Positions 44,296-52,385 of a stretch of 64,000 nucleotides of DNA are shown here, in pieces. The translations under genes were made by a program, and so were the position numbers. The number at the start of each line of letters is the position of its first letter. The stretch's first letter is position 1. The DNA comes from Desulfoplanes formicivorans (lineage in GTDB: Bacteria > Desulfobacterota > Desulfovibrionia > Desulfovibrionales > Desulfomicrobiaceae). Below the pieces are notes generated by a model. That model was not told the DNA's origin, ran no database searches, and worked only from the letters and a program-made list of their open reading frames with translations. Location of the stretch: positions 256,138-320,137 of the forward strand of contig NZ_BDFE01000020.1 of assembly GCF_001748225.1 (NCBI RefSeq), written 5' to 3'.

Positions 44296-44586
44296 TCAGC
44301 GGGGGTAGGCAAGATCGTCGTCTTCCATTTTCTGCTTGTTGTACTCCTGTTCGACAAGCTGAAACTCTTCAGCCATGTGCCGAAGGAGTTGGAGGGATTC
44401 TTCGGCCTTTTGGGCGTCCAGGATATGCAGGGCAAAACCGGCATGCACAATGAGATATTCCCCCACCCGGGGAGGTCTTTCCAAAAGCATGGTTGAGGCC
44501 TGCAAAAAGGTCTGGCCGTTGCCGACGCGGCAGCGGGCAATACCGTTTTCAAGGGATTCTACTTGTGCTGGAACTGCGAGACACAT
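44296..44586 (-). CDS. hypC: Hydrogenase maturation chaperone HypC/HybG family
   Basis: 96 residues. It helps deliver the Fe(CN)2CO unit to the large-subunit precursor. The start MCLAVPAQV has the essential N-terminal Cys2, and VGEYLIVHAGFALHILDAQ is the family block. GGAGG lies six bases ahead. The start overlaps the end of the protease gene by 28 bases. It is the last gene of the hydrogenase operon. Confidence 0.95.
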   Translation of the reverse strand: MCLAVPAQVESLENGIARCRVGNGQTFLQASTMLLERPPRVGEYLIVHAGFALHILDAQKAEESLQLLRHMAEEFQLVEQEYNKQKMEDDDLAYPR

Positions 44587-45116
44587 ACGCTACCTCCATG
44601 GGCAACACCGGGATCCTGTTCACGGAAGGTTCCTCCAACATCTTGGACTTCCTGGAGAACACGATCCGCCATGAGTGGAAGATTCCTGGTGCAGGTGGGT
44701 GAAAGTTGGATGGACATGGTTTCCATATCCTCGGGTTCCATGCCGATGATGACCGCCTGGGGACAATGCCCTGCCAGCTTGCAGAAAATGAGGGTGTCCA
44801 CGAGATCGGTCTGGTGCATGGAGTTCCTGAAGGAAATGCTCTTGCGCAGATCATCCCCGGTGAGCCGGTAGATACTGCCCGGCGGTTCGTTGCCCAGCAC
44901 GGCATCCAGCACGATGAGCTGGTCGCATTGCATGATGGGGTCCATGAGTTCAATACCCAGGGTGCTTCCGTCCCGCAAGGTCACGTTGTCGGAAAAGGCG
45001 TATTTTTCAATGAGATAATTCACGGCCCTGACACCGATACCTTCATCGGTGAACAGGATGTTGCCCACACCCAGAATGAGTATGCGAGGCGATTTGTTTG
45101 AGGCTGCAGTCACCAC
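44559..45116 (-). CDS. Hydrogenase maturation protease (HyaD/HybD family)
   Basis: 185 residues. It removes the C-terminal peptide of the large subunit after nickel insertion. The family motif ILGVGNILFTDEGIGVRAV has the nickel-sensing Asp/Glu, LIVLDAVLG has a further Asp, and the conserved His is in NSMHQTDL. The start is a GTG at 45116 with an AAGGGG ahead. It sits between the large subunit gene and hypC. Confidence 0.95.
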   Translation of the reverse strand: MVTAASNKSPRILILGVGNILFTDEGIGVRAVNYLIEKYAFSDNVTLRDGSTLGIELMDPIMQCDQLIVLDAVLGNEPPGSIYRLTGDDLRKSISFRNSMHQTDLVDTLIFCKLAGHCPQAVIIGMEPEDMETMSIQLSPTCTRNLPLMADRVLQEVQDVGGTFREQDPGVAHGGSVCVSQFQHK

Positions 45117-45176
45117 GGTTCCCCTTGTGGTTGCGTTGGTTCCCCCGGCAACAGGGTTGCCGGGGGAGAGATGTTC

Positions 45177-46877
45177 TTACAGAATCTTGAACTTGTGGAC
45201 TTCATTGGTTCTGGAATCGATCACATGCACGCCGCAGGCGATGCAGGGATCAAACGAATGCACTGTACGCAGGATTTCCACGGGCCGCGCGGCATCAGCC
45301 ACCGGCGTATCCATGAGGGCCTCCTCAACAGCACTGGGCTTCCCGGCGGCACAACGGGGGCCGAGATTCCAGGTGGAGGGCACAACCAGCTGGAAATTGC
45401 CGATCTTGCCGTCCTCGATACGGATCCAGTGACTCAGCCCGCCGCGGGGTGCACCGACAAAACCAACACCCCTTGCTTCCTTTTTCATGTCCCACTTGGT
45501 GCAGAGGTCCTTCTTGCCAGCAGCCAGGTTCCCCTTGAGCTGCATGATCCAGTTTTCCATTTCCCGGGCAGTGATCAGGGTCTCGATACCGCGGGCCGCG
45601 GTCCGTCCCAGGGTGGAAAAGAGCGCTTCCTTGCCAACACCCAGTTTGCCAAGAACCATGTTCACCGTATCCACGGTGGGCTGGTGTCCCCGGCTGTAGG
45701 CGATGAGCATATGGGCCAGGGGACCGACTTCCATGGCCTCGCCCTTGTACCGGGGCGCCTTCATCCATGAGTAGCGCTCCTTGTCTTCCAGACTGGTATA
45801 TTGGGGATCGGTAACCCCTTCGTAGGGATGGGATGCCTTGCTGCCCTTGTACCAGCTATGGGCCAGATGTTCTTCCACATATTGCGGTTCAAAGGGATCC
45901 ACCTTGCCCAGCTTCCGGTTCATGATCACGCCCGGAGGAAAATAACGGCTTTCCAGGTCGTATTCATCCGTGGGGAATTCACCAAAACTCATGAAATTGG
46001 TACACCCGCCAATGGAAGCCCAATCCTTGTAGGCACCCCCGATGACCAGAAGATCGGGAATATATACCTGTTCGATAAAGGTTTTGACTTCGGCATGCAG
46101 GTCTTCGAATTCCTTGATTCTTTCGGGGCGCAAACTGTCATAGCAGGTAACTCCGCCCACAACCGTAAACTGGGTATGGGGGTTCTTGGCCCCGAAAATG
46201 GCCATCATGCGTGCGGCCTTGACCTGCAGGCGCAGGGCCTGGAGATAATGGGTCGTTGCAATGAGGTTGACTTCGGGGGAGAGATAATAGGCTTCGTGTC
46301 CGCCCAGGAAATACGCATTGGTGAAAATGCCCAGCTGGCCGGATTCAACCAGGGCCTTGAGCTGTTTCTGAACAGCCAGGAATTCCTCGGCCGTATGTTT
46401 GCCCGGGTAATTCTGGGCCGCGATTTTTGCCGCCTTGAGGGGATCGGCGTTTATGGCAGCGGCCACATCCACCCAGTCCAGGGCGTGGAGGTGGTAGAAG
46501 TGGACAATGTGGTCATGAAGATACTGGGCACCTAGGACCAGGTTTCTGATGAGGGTGGCATTTTCCGGAATATGCACATCCAGGGCGTTTTCAACACAAC
46601 GTGTGGACGCAAGGGCATGGGTGTAGGTACACACGCCGCAGGTGCGCTGGGTGAAATGCTGCGCATCCTGAGGATCGCGTCCCTTGAGAATGATCTCCAG
46701 TCCCCGGAAAAGCTGGGCGCTGGACCAGGCCTTGGTGACCCTGCCATCGTTCACCTCCACTTCGATGCGCAGATGGCCCTCGATTCTGGTGATGGGATCA
46801 ATGACAATAGGGCCGCTGAAATTGCCCTTGGGAGTGGCAACGGCCGCTGGAGCGGCTTTGGGATGACAACCGGACAT
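45177..46877 (-). CDS. hynA: Periplasmic [NiFe] hydrogenase, large subunit
   Basis: 566 residues. The catalytic subunit that oxidises or makes hydrogen in the periplasm. Ni-Fe ligand motifs are RTCGVCTYTHA near the start and DPCIACGVH at the end; the enzyme is of the cysteine, not selenocysteine, type. Cleavage by the protease encoded next would follow this His and remove 15 residues. ATG at 46877 with AAGGAGG nine bases ahead. A 200-base gap separates it from the small subunit, with a small hairpin (CCCTGGCACCAGGG) at about 46981-46994. Confidence 0.97.
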   Translation of the reverse strand: MSGCHPKAAPAAVATPKGNFSGPIVIDPITRIEGHLRIEVEVNDGRVTKAWSSAQLFRGLEIILKGRDPQDAQHFTQRTCGVCTYTHALASTRCVENALDVHIPENATLIRNLVLGAQYLHDHIVHFYHLHALDWVDVAAAINADPLKAAKIAAQNYPGKHTAEEFLAVQKQLKALVESGQLGIFTNAYFLGGHEAYYLSPEVNLIATTHYLQALRLQVKAARMMAIFGAKNPHTQFTVVGGVTCYDSLRPERIKEFEDLHAEVKTFIEQVYIPDLLVIGGAYKDWASIGGCTNFMSFGEFPTDEYDLESRYFPPGVIMNRKLGKVDPFEPQYVEEHLAHSWYKGSKASHPYEGVTDPQYTSLEDKERYSWMKAPRYKGEAMEVGPLAHMLIAYSRGHQPTVDTVNMVLGKLGVGKEALFSTLGRTAARGIETLITAREMENWIMQLKGNLAAGKKDLCTKWDMKKEARGVGFVGAPRGGLSHWIRIEDGKIGNFQLVVPSTWNLGPRCAAGKPSAVEEALMDTPVADAARPVEILRTVHSFDPCIACGVHVIDSRTNEVHKFKIL

Positions 46878-47077
46878 ATTATGAATCCTCCTTGAAATAT
46901 GAATCCTTTTCAGTTTGCCGACAGGTACCGGGGAACGCACTCGAGGACTGCGACACGATTCGTGTCATCAAGCCATCGTCCCCTGGCACCAGGGACAACA
47001 AGATGCAATACCATGCAGAACCTTTCTTGGCCCGGTAAAACAACCTTTGGCCAGGGTTCATGCACGGGTTCAGGTGG

Positions 47078-48031
47078 TTATGCCTCTTCGTAAAAGGGGC
47101 TCATGGCATCCCAGAAATCGGGCTCGCTGCAGCCGATGCAGGGATGACCCGCTTCAACGGGCCAGTTGGTCTGGTTGAATTTGATCTTGGGGCAGTTGTT
47201 ATACGTATAGGGCCCTTTGCAACCCAGTTCATACAGGCACCAGCCATTGCGTGCCTCTTCGGAGTCAAAGGATGGGGCGAATTCGCCGTTTTCAAAATGT
47301 TGTAGCCGGGGGCACTGATCATGGACGGTTTCCCCATAGAACATGACCGGTCGCCCGGATTCATCCAGCTCGGGCATCCCCTTGGTCAGCAGATGGACCA
47401 CGGTGCCCACGAAATTATAGGGATTGGGGGGGCAGCCCGAAATGTTGATGGGCTTGACACCAAGGTGTTTCAATGCATCGCCGATGCCCTTGGCACCCGT
47501 GGGATTGGGGGCGGCAGCCTGGACACCGCCGAACGTGGCGCATGTGCCCATGGAGATGACCGCCTTGGCCTTGGGAGCGATTCTGCTGCAGATTTCCAGC
47601 ATGGTGTGGCCGGCGATTTTGCCGTAGATGCCGTTGTCTTTGGTGGGAATGGCTCCTTCAATGACACAGATGTATCCTTCGGGATTTGAAACAGCCTGCT
47701 CCAGTGCCTCTTCAGCGGCCTGACCGGCAGCCGCCATCAGGGTCTCGTGGTAATCAAGGGAAATGGTGTTGAGAATCAGATCCCCGATATAGGGAGCCAC
47801 TGTGCGCAAAAGCGCTTCGGAACACCCGGTACATTCGGCGTTGTGCAGATAGACCACCGAAGGCCGTTTTTTCATGGTCAGCGCCTCGGCTACCTGTGGC
47901 GCAAAGGAAGCGTCCATTCCCATGACTGCGGCCACAGCGGCACAGAATTTCATGAAATCACGCCGTGAAACCTCTCCATTGGCAAGGTGTGCTTCGGCAC
48001 ATCCCTTTCCAAGCCCGTTGAGACACGTCAT
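47078..48031 (-). CDS. hynB: Periplasmic [NiFe] hydrogenase, small subunit
   Basis: 317 residues. It carries three iron-sulfur clusters to the electron acceptor, in Desulfovibrio a periplasmic cytochrome c3. The Tat signal has [17 protein letters not shown]. Proximal cluster ligands are in [19 protein letters not shown] and SGCPPNP; the C-terminal part has the distal and medial ligands ([39 protein letters not shown]). No C-terminal membrane anchor is seen, so the enzyme is soluble. ATG at 48031 with GGGGG; an upstream ATG at 48061 is an alternative. Confidence 0.97.
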   Translation of the reverse strand: MTCLNGLGKGCAEAHLANGEVSRRDFMKFCAAVAAVMGMDASFAPQVAEALTMKKRPSVVYLHNAECTGCSEALLRTVAPYIGDLILNTISLDYHETLMAAAGQAAEEALEQAVSNPEGYICVIEGAIPTKDNGIYGKIAGHTMLEICSRIAPKAKAVISMGTCATFGGVQAAAPNPTGAKGIGDALKHLGVKPINISGCPPNPYNFVGTVVHLLTKGMPELDESGRPVMFYGETVHDQCPRLQHFENGEFAPSFDSEEARNGWCLYELGCKGPYTYNNCPKIKFNQTNWPVEAGHPCIGCSEPDFWDAMSPFYEEA

Positions 48032-48889
48032 TTTTTCCCCCTTGTGTAAGAGTGAGAACATCCTGAAAACAACCGGTCAGAATGCATTGCCCTTTGGGTT
48101 GTCCTGTGGGCAAATGCTTCTGGAAACTGCAATAAATCGTGTTTATGACCGATTGTTATGTCAAAGAACACAAAAATGCAATGGGGAACGGCAAAATAAG
48201 CTCTGTCAATTGTACGATGCAAATGTATTTGCATTTCCTATGCGTGGTGCCGGCAATGCGTTGTATCCGCATCCCGCTTCTGCCGCATGGATGTCATACG
48301 GTGACCGTTTCGCCAGGCTGGAGGGGCTTCGGGATCTGCAGGCCTGGTCGTTGTCCGGAACGCAACAGATGGATCGGATCCACCATGGTATGCCTCTTCG
48401 GAATGTTCCGGCCAAGGGCATTGTTCAGTCGGTTGTCATGCCCAACACCGGAAAGTTGGCAGCCATGAGGGGTTCTCGTTGGTCCAGGTGATGCTGGTCA
48501 GGATTGGCGGATGCGCTGTTCCCGGGCAACATTGTTTCGAATTGCACAGTTGCATCCATGCGGTTTCCGGGAACCGGGTTCTTTTTTGCTGGTCAGAATA
48601 TATTTGCTCGTGTACGATAGCAATGCATGACAATCTGCCATGGCATCAACAGATTCACGGGTATGCTTGTTCTTGCCATGTTAGATGGGATGATGGACGT
48701 GACAAGCCTTGATGCATGCCCTTGTCATGACGGCACGTGGTGGTGCTTGCGTGCAGGAGACAAATGAGGTGTTTTCTGTTGCTTGTAAAATGCGGAAACG
48801 TTCATGGCGGAACATTTTTTGAAAAACTCCGGGATATTGTCCTGTGCTGGCAGGTAGTCATGAGATCCCGGGATCATCCTGAGGTTGGC
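48032..48889. other. Divergent control region between hydrogenase and OmpA genes
   Basis: About 860 bases with no gene I can support; short frames here lack ribosome sites. On the minus strand, TTGACA occurs at about 48205 and 48165, but -10 partners are weak. A perfect palindrome lies inside at 48217-48234. Confidence 0.45.
48217..48234. promoter_or_regulatory. Palindromic operator candidate
   Basis: ATGCAAAT-GT-ATTTGCAT, a perfect 8-2-8 inverted repeat, 183 bases upstream of the hydrogenase small-subunit start. It has no terminator features. The binding protein is unknown. Confidence 0.45.
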
Positions 48890-49524
48890 ATGAAATGGTT
48901 TGTGCGCATGATGGTCCTGTTGTGGACTCTGCCTGTGTGGGCTTCGGGAGACTATTTTGCCTCGGACAGGCAGGCCATAGTGGAGGGATTGACGGCAGCG
49001 CCCCGGGTTGATTCCCGCGGTCACGAAGCATTGCGCAATGTCCGGACCCTGCGTGTGTGTCCGTCAGACAAGGGAACCGAGATGGTCGAGATCAATGTGT
49101 CTGATCAGGTTCCCCGGGTTCAGATGCGCATCCAGTTCGCCACCAATGCCGACGTGCTCGACAGGTCGTCCCTGCCCATGTTGCGAGAACTTGGGGCGGC
49201 CCTGCATGATTCCCTGCTGGAGGGAAAGCCTGTGCGCATTGCCGGGCATACCGATAGTGACGGGGATGCCGGGTACAACCTCGAGCTCAGTTTGCGTCGG
49301 GCCCGACGGGTTGCCGACTGGCTGGCAACCCATGCCAACATTGATGCCCGCAATTTCCAGATCGTGGCTTTGGCGAAGGGGTTCCCCTGGTTCCCAATAC
49401 CAGTGCAGCCAACAAGCGGAAAAACAGGCGGATGGAGATCAGTGTACTGTCATCCGGCTTTGAGAAGAATATGTCCGAAACAGAGCTGTCTCCATCGCTG
49501 TCCCCGGAAGGCATAGCCTGGTGA
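48890..49524 (+). CDS. OmpA-family C-terminal-domain protein, interrupted by a frameshift
   Basis: With one added base the gene reads 211 residues. The signal peptide is WFVRMMVLLWTLPVWASG. The OmpA domain shows IQFATNADVLDRSSLPMLRE, AGHTDSDGDAGYNLELSLRR and ARRVADWLATHANI, which bind peptidoglycan. At about 49363-49366 (ATCGTGGCTTT) the frame breaks; one more G would give VGFGEGVPLVPNTSAANKRK and NRRMEI, the normal family end, then a 25-residue tail to TGA at 49524. As written the frame continues to 49516 with unrelated residues. ATG at 48890 has GAGG ahead. An IS element begins 43 bases later. Confidence 0.85.
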
Positions 49525-49567
49525 GGATTGCGTCGACATGAGTCCGGAAGTTCTGCCTGATGATACC

Positions 49568-51049
49568 TAGTCGAACCTGAAAAATTTAATTTTTTGAATT
49601 TAAGAACACAATCGCGTATTAAAAGAGTTCTGAAATGTTATAATTTTTATCAAATTGGAACAAAAAAAATACAACATCCGGATAAATTTCCGGAAATTGA
49701 ATGCTGCACAGGCCATGAAAAGGTTTATAGAGTCACCAATCTTGCCCTTGAGATAATTTCTCAACATTCTGTGATCGCTTTTAAGATGCCCTATTATTGG
49801 TTCAATAGCGGCCCTTCGTCTGAAACGCTTTCGTGCTTTATGTTTATCACTTGCTTTTCCTGAAACTTTTCCAGCTTCAGGAATTTCAATGCATGTTTCT
49901 CCGACCCAGCGCTTTCCGCGGTATCCGCGATCACATATAGCTGTGGCGGGACGTTTGCCAACGATATCTTCGACCTGGTCAAGAACATCCGGTAACGTAT
50001 GACCATCAAAGGAATTTCCTTGAAAAGACAGCGCTCCAACAATGATGCCGGAGGACTTGGTCACGGTCACGGAGGCCTTGGCTCCAAACTCGTATTTTTT
50101 ATGTGCTTTGCCTTTACAGATACAGGAAACATCCGGCTCATGAAGGCTATAAATCTTTTTGGAATCAGTGCGTTGCTGACGTTGAACCCGGTCGTAAAGA
50201 TCCAAGGATTCCTTGTTGGCTTCCAGTGCTTTTGGCGAAAGTTTACGGTTTAGTTCACGGATCAAGATCCCTGCGATGGTGCGTAATCGCTTAATCGCCC
50301 GGCGGGCATCATCCTTGTTGCGACCTCTTGATTTGAAACGGATGGTTCGCAGCAGGCTTTTGGTTTCCCTCTGATAACTGCGGCGGAGCTTTACGTTTTC
50401 AACCTTGGCCAATTTGCGACAACGTTCCACGATTTTAATCAACAATTTCGAATCAGTGGAAAAGGTGATATTCTTCTCTTGGACGGTAGAGTCAACGACT
50501 ACTTCTGACTCCTTGGCGTTATCACCGTGCAAAGAGACAGACACCTCAAAAATCTTGCGCACACCGTCTTCGCCTATACGACGTCGAAAATACGTCAACT
50601 CAGACGGATTGCACGGCAGTTTCCAAGTGAATCGCTGCTGTCCGCAAAATGCCTGGAAATAAGGATTCTGTGTCCAAATCTCGACAACACGCTCGTCACT
50701 TAGATTCTCAAGTTGCTTCAGGATGAGAAGGCCGACCATCAGACGAATAGGTTTTGCGGGACGACCGGATGTCGCATAAAGCGGTTGAAAACTTTCTTCG
50801 AAAATCTGCCACGGAATGACCTTGGCCAAGCCAAGCAGATAATTTCGGGGATCAAGTTGATCAATCAAATCTGGACAGAGAAAACTGCGCTGACGGTTCG
50901 GACTTTTGGACTTCATCGTAGGTTGACCTCGGAAGAATTTCGACCAGAAAAAATACAGTAGCACTACATTATCTGGTTATTTGAAATACATTATTTCCGA
51001 GTAATTATCAATTAATTTCAGCATATTATTTGTTTTTCAGGACCGACTA
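49568..51049 (-). mobile_element. IS5-family insertion sequence
   Basis: About 1,482 bases. Imperfect terminal inverted repeats are TAGTCGAACCTGAAAAA at 49568-49584 and the complement of TAGTCGGTCCTGAAAAA at 51033-51049, with 15 of 17 positions matching. A 2-base TA duplication is possible if the ends begin at GTCG. It holds one transposase gene on the minus strand. G+C is lower than in the flanks. The element appears intact and sits between the OmpA gene and a terminator at 51233. Confidence 0.88.
49600..50916 (-). CDS. IS5-family DDE transposase
   Basis: 438 residues. The N-terminal block (FLCPDLIDQLDPRNYLLGLA) and the segment GRPAKPIRLMVGLLILKQLE with NLSDERVVEIW are those of IS5-type transposases. 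DDE catalytic positions are in VVVDSTVQEKNI, ATAICDRGYRGKRW and AAIEPIIGHLKSDHRM. ATG at 50916 has GAGG ten bases ahead. No frameshift is seen, so it may be active. Confidence 0.92.
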   Translation of the reverse strand: MKSKSPNRQRSFLCPDLIDQLDPRNYLLGLAKVIPWQIFEESFQPLYATSGRPAKPIRLMVGLLILKQLENLSDERVVEIWTQNPYFQAFCGQQRFTWKLPCNPSELTYFRRRIGEDGVRKIFEVSVSLHGDNAKESEVVVDSTVQEKNITFSTDSKLLIKIVERCRKLAKVENVKLRRSYQRETKSLLRTIRFKSRGRNKDDARRAIKRLRTIAGILIRELNRKLSPKALEANKESLDLYDRVQRQQRTDSKKIYSLHEPDVSCICKGKAHKKYEFGAKASVTVTKSSGIIVGALSFQGNSFDGHTLPDVLDQVEDIVGKRPATAICDRGYRGKRWVGETCIEIPEAGKVSGKASDKHKARKRFRRRAAIEPIIGHLKSDHRMLRNYLKGKIGDSINLFMACAAFNFRKFIRMLYFFCSNLIKIITFQNSFNTRLCS

Positions 51050-51232
51050 CCTAGAAGCATGGCCCGACAACAAGCATGAAACACCCCTGCCATCCTACGT
51101 GGTCATGAAAATGGACTACGGGTTTTTCCCGGTTGTTCTCCAGGGAGCTGGGAGGGTGAACCGTCCGAGATGTAGCATTATGTATTGATTGTTTTTTAAA
51201 AGGAAATATATTTCGGCATGTTGTAGATAAAT

Positions 51233-51269
51233 AGATGGCATTGTCGCCTCCGGGAGGTGCCATCTTTTT
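51233..51269 (+). terminator. Intrinsic terminator downstream of the IS element
   Basis: AGATGGCA pairs with TGCCATCT around an inner CCTCC/GGAGG stem and five T bases follow. No gene I can recognise ends just before it, so it may have belonged to the OmpA transcript before the IS inserted. Confidence 0.85.
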
Positions 51270-51300
51270 GTTTCGGGCCCGAAGGGTGCATTAAGGGGTG

Positions 51301-51326
51301 ATGGTAGGGTGTTATGGTAGGGTGTG
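51301..51326 (+). repeat. Tandem 13-base repeat
   Basis: ATGGTAGGGTGTT then ATGGTAGGGTGTG, 12 of 13 identical, directly upstream of a sigma-54-type promoter. A related copy (GGGTAGGGTTGT then ATGGTAGGGTCC) lies at 56205-56227. Confidence 0.7.
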
Positions 51327-51340
51327 GCATACTGATTGCG
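51325..51340 (+). promoter_or_regulatory. Sigma-54 (-24/-12) promoter candidate
   Basis: TGGCATACTGATTGCG matches the TGGCAYRN4TTGCW consensus except at the last base, with GG and GC ten bases apart. It would start transcription near 51351, upstream of the binding protein and hybrid kinase genes. Confidence 0.7.
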
Positions 51341-51518
51341 CGGTTAACATAATGCATGGAGTGTGCTAGCATCTCCCCTTCGCATTGACTGGATGATGAA
51401 GGTGGTGGCTCGAAGCTGGGCAGGATGTGTGGGCATCACCTTGGAATTGCTGCTATGTTGTTGCCTCTTGGGGGGCCATCCCATGCCGGGGTCTTGGCCC
51501 ATGATCGGAAAGGATTTT

Positions 51519-52382
51519 ATGAAACGTACCAAGCGTGTCCTGGTGGGCAAGAGAGTCTGCAACGGACAACGCGTCGCGTTTGCTTTGGCCTGTGTGACGG
51601 TGCTTTTTTGTTGTGTGCTGTTTGCCGGGACCGTGATGGGCGCGACCTGTCAAACCGATTTGTCGGACAGAGACACAAGGGAGCTGATTTTTGCCACGCC
51701 CGTCAACCAATCCGTTTTTACCCGCTATCTGCGGGACGTGTTCCGGGAAATCAGCAGGCGGACGGGCCTGGCCTGTCGGATTGTCGAGCTTCCCGGAGCA
51801 CGCTGCCTTGTGGAAGCGAACAGGGGAGATGTGGACGGGGTGCCGGCACGGATCGCCGGGTTGGCTTCGGACGGCTATGCACATCTTCTTCGTCTGCATA
51901 CCCCCATTTACACGGTTGAGCATATTGTTTTTCTGAATCGGGAGCATGTCCCAAATGTGCATGATCTGCAGACATTGTTGCAGGTTGTCCGCAACAAGAA
52001 TCTTGTGGTGGCGTACAGTCGTGGAAGTATGAAGGCGTCTTCCCTGCTGGCTGAGCTTCCGGAAAAAAACAGGGTTCCCCTGGAAGCCCCGGAGCAGGCC
52101 TTCATGATGCTTTCCAGGAACAGAATTGCCGCCTACCTTGCCGGACCGGGACTGGTCAGCAAGGTCCTTCTCAACTCCTTGCAGAACAAGCCAGAGTGTC
52201 GTGAAAGCATGAAACATATCGTTCCTGCATTTGTTGTTTCAAGAACGCAACTGTTTCCATACGTGAACAAGAAAAACAGGGACCTGGTCAATACCCTTGA
52301 AGGGGCAATGTGTTCCATGCAAGCTGATGGAACACTCAAACGTTTGCAGATGAAATGTTTTGAGACAGTGTGCGGGGAATGA
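51519..52382 (+). CDS. Periplasmic solute-binding-like protein linked to a histidine kinase
   Basis: 287 residues from ATG 51519, which follows AAAGGA. The signal peptide is VAFALACVTVLFCCVLFAGT, cleaved near VMGATCQ. The mature part resembles family 3 binding proteins: LIFATPVNQSVFTRYLRDVF, RTGLACRIVELPGARCLVEA, then VDGVPARIAGLASDGYAHLL and NKNLVVAYSRGSM. No transporter genes are near. The stop is three bases before the GTG of a hybrid kinase, so it probably acts as a ligand sensor for it. Transcribed from the -24/-12 promoter at 51325. It has several Cys residues (about 7), which could form disulfides. Confidence 0.82.
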   Translation: MKRTKRVLVGKRVCNGQRVAFALACVTVLFCCVLFAGTVMGATCQTDLSDRDTRELIFATPVNQSVFTRYLRDVFREISRRTGLACRIVELPGARCLVEANRGDVDGVPARIAGLASDGYAHLLRLHTPIYTVEHIVFLNREHVPNVHDLQTLLQVVRNKNLVVAYSRGSMKASSLLAELPEKNRVPLEAPEQAFMMLSRNRIAAYLAGPGLVSKVLLNSLQNKPECRESMKHIVPAFVVSRTQLFPYVNKKNRDLVNTLEGAMCSMQADGTLKRLQMKCFETVCGE

Positions 52383-52385
52383 ATC

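Noticed and set aside
46878-47077. Extra gene between the hydrogenase small and large subunits
   Set aside because: The 200-base gap has a short frame (46879-47061) with no ribosome site; a small hairpin at 46981-46994 is the only structure.
49594-49863. Plus-strand frame at the end of the IS element
   Set aside because: It is antisense to the transposase end and contains no transposase or accessory-protein motif.
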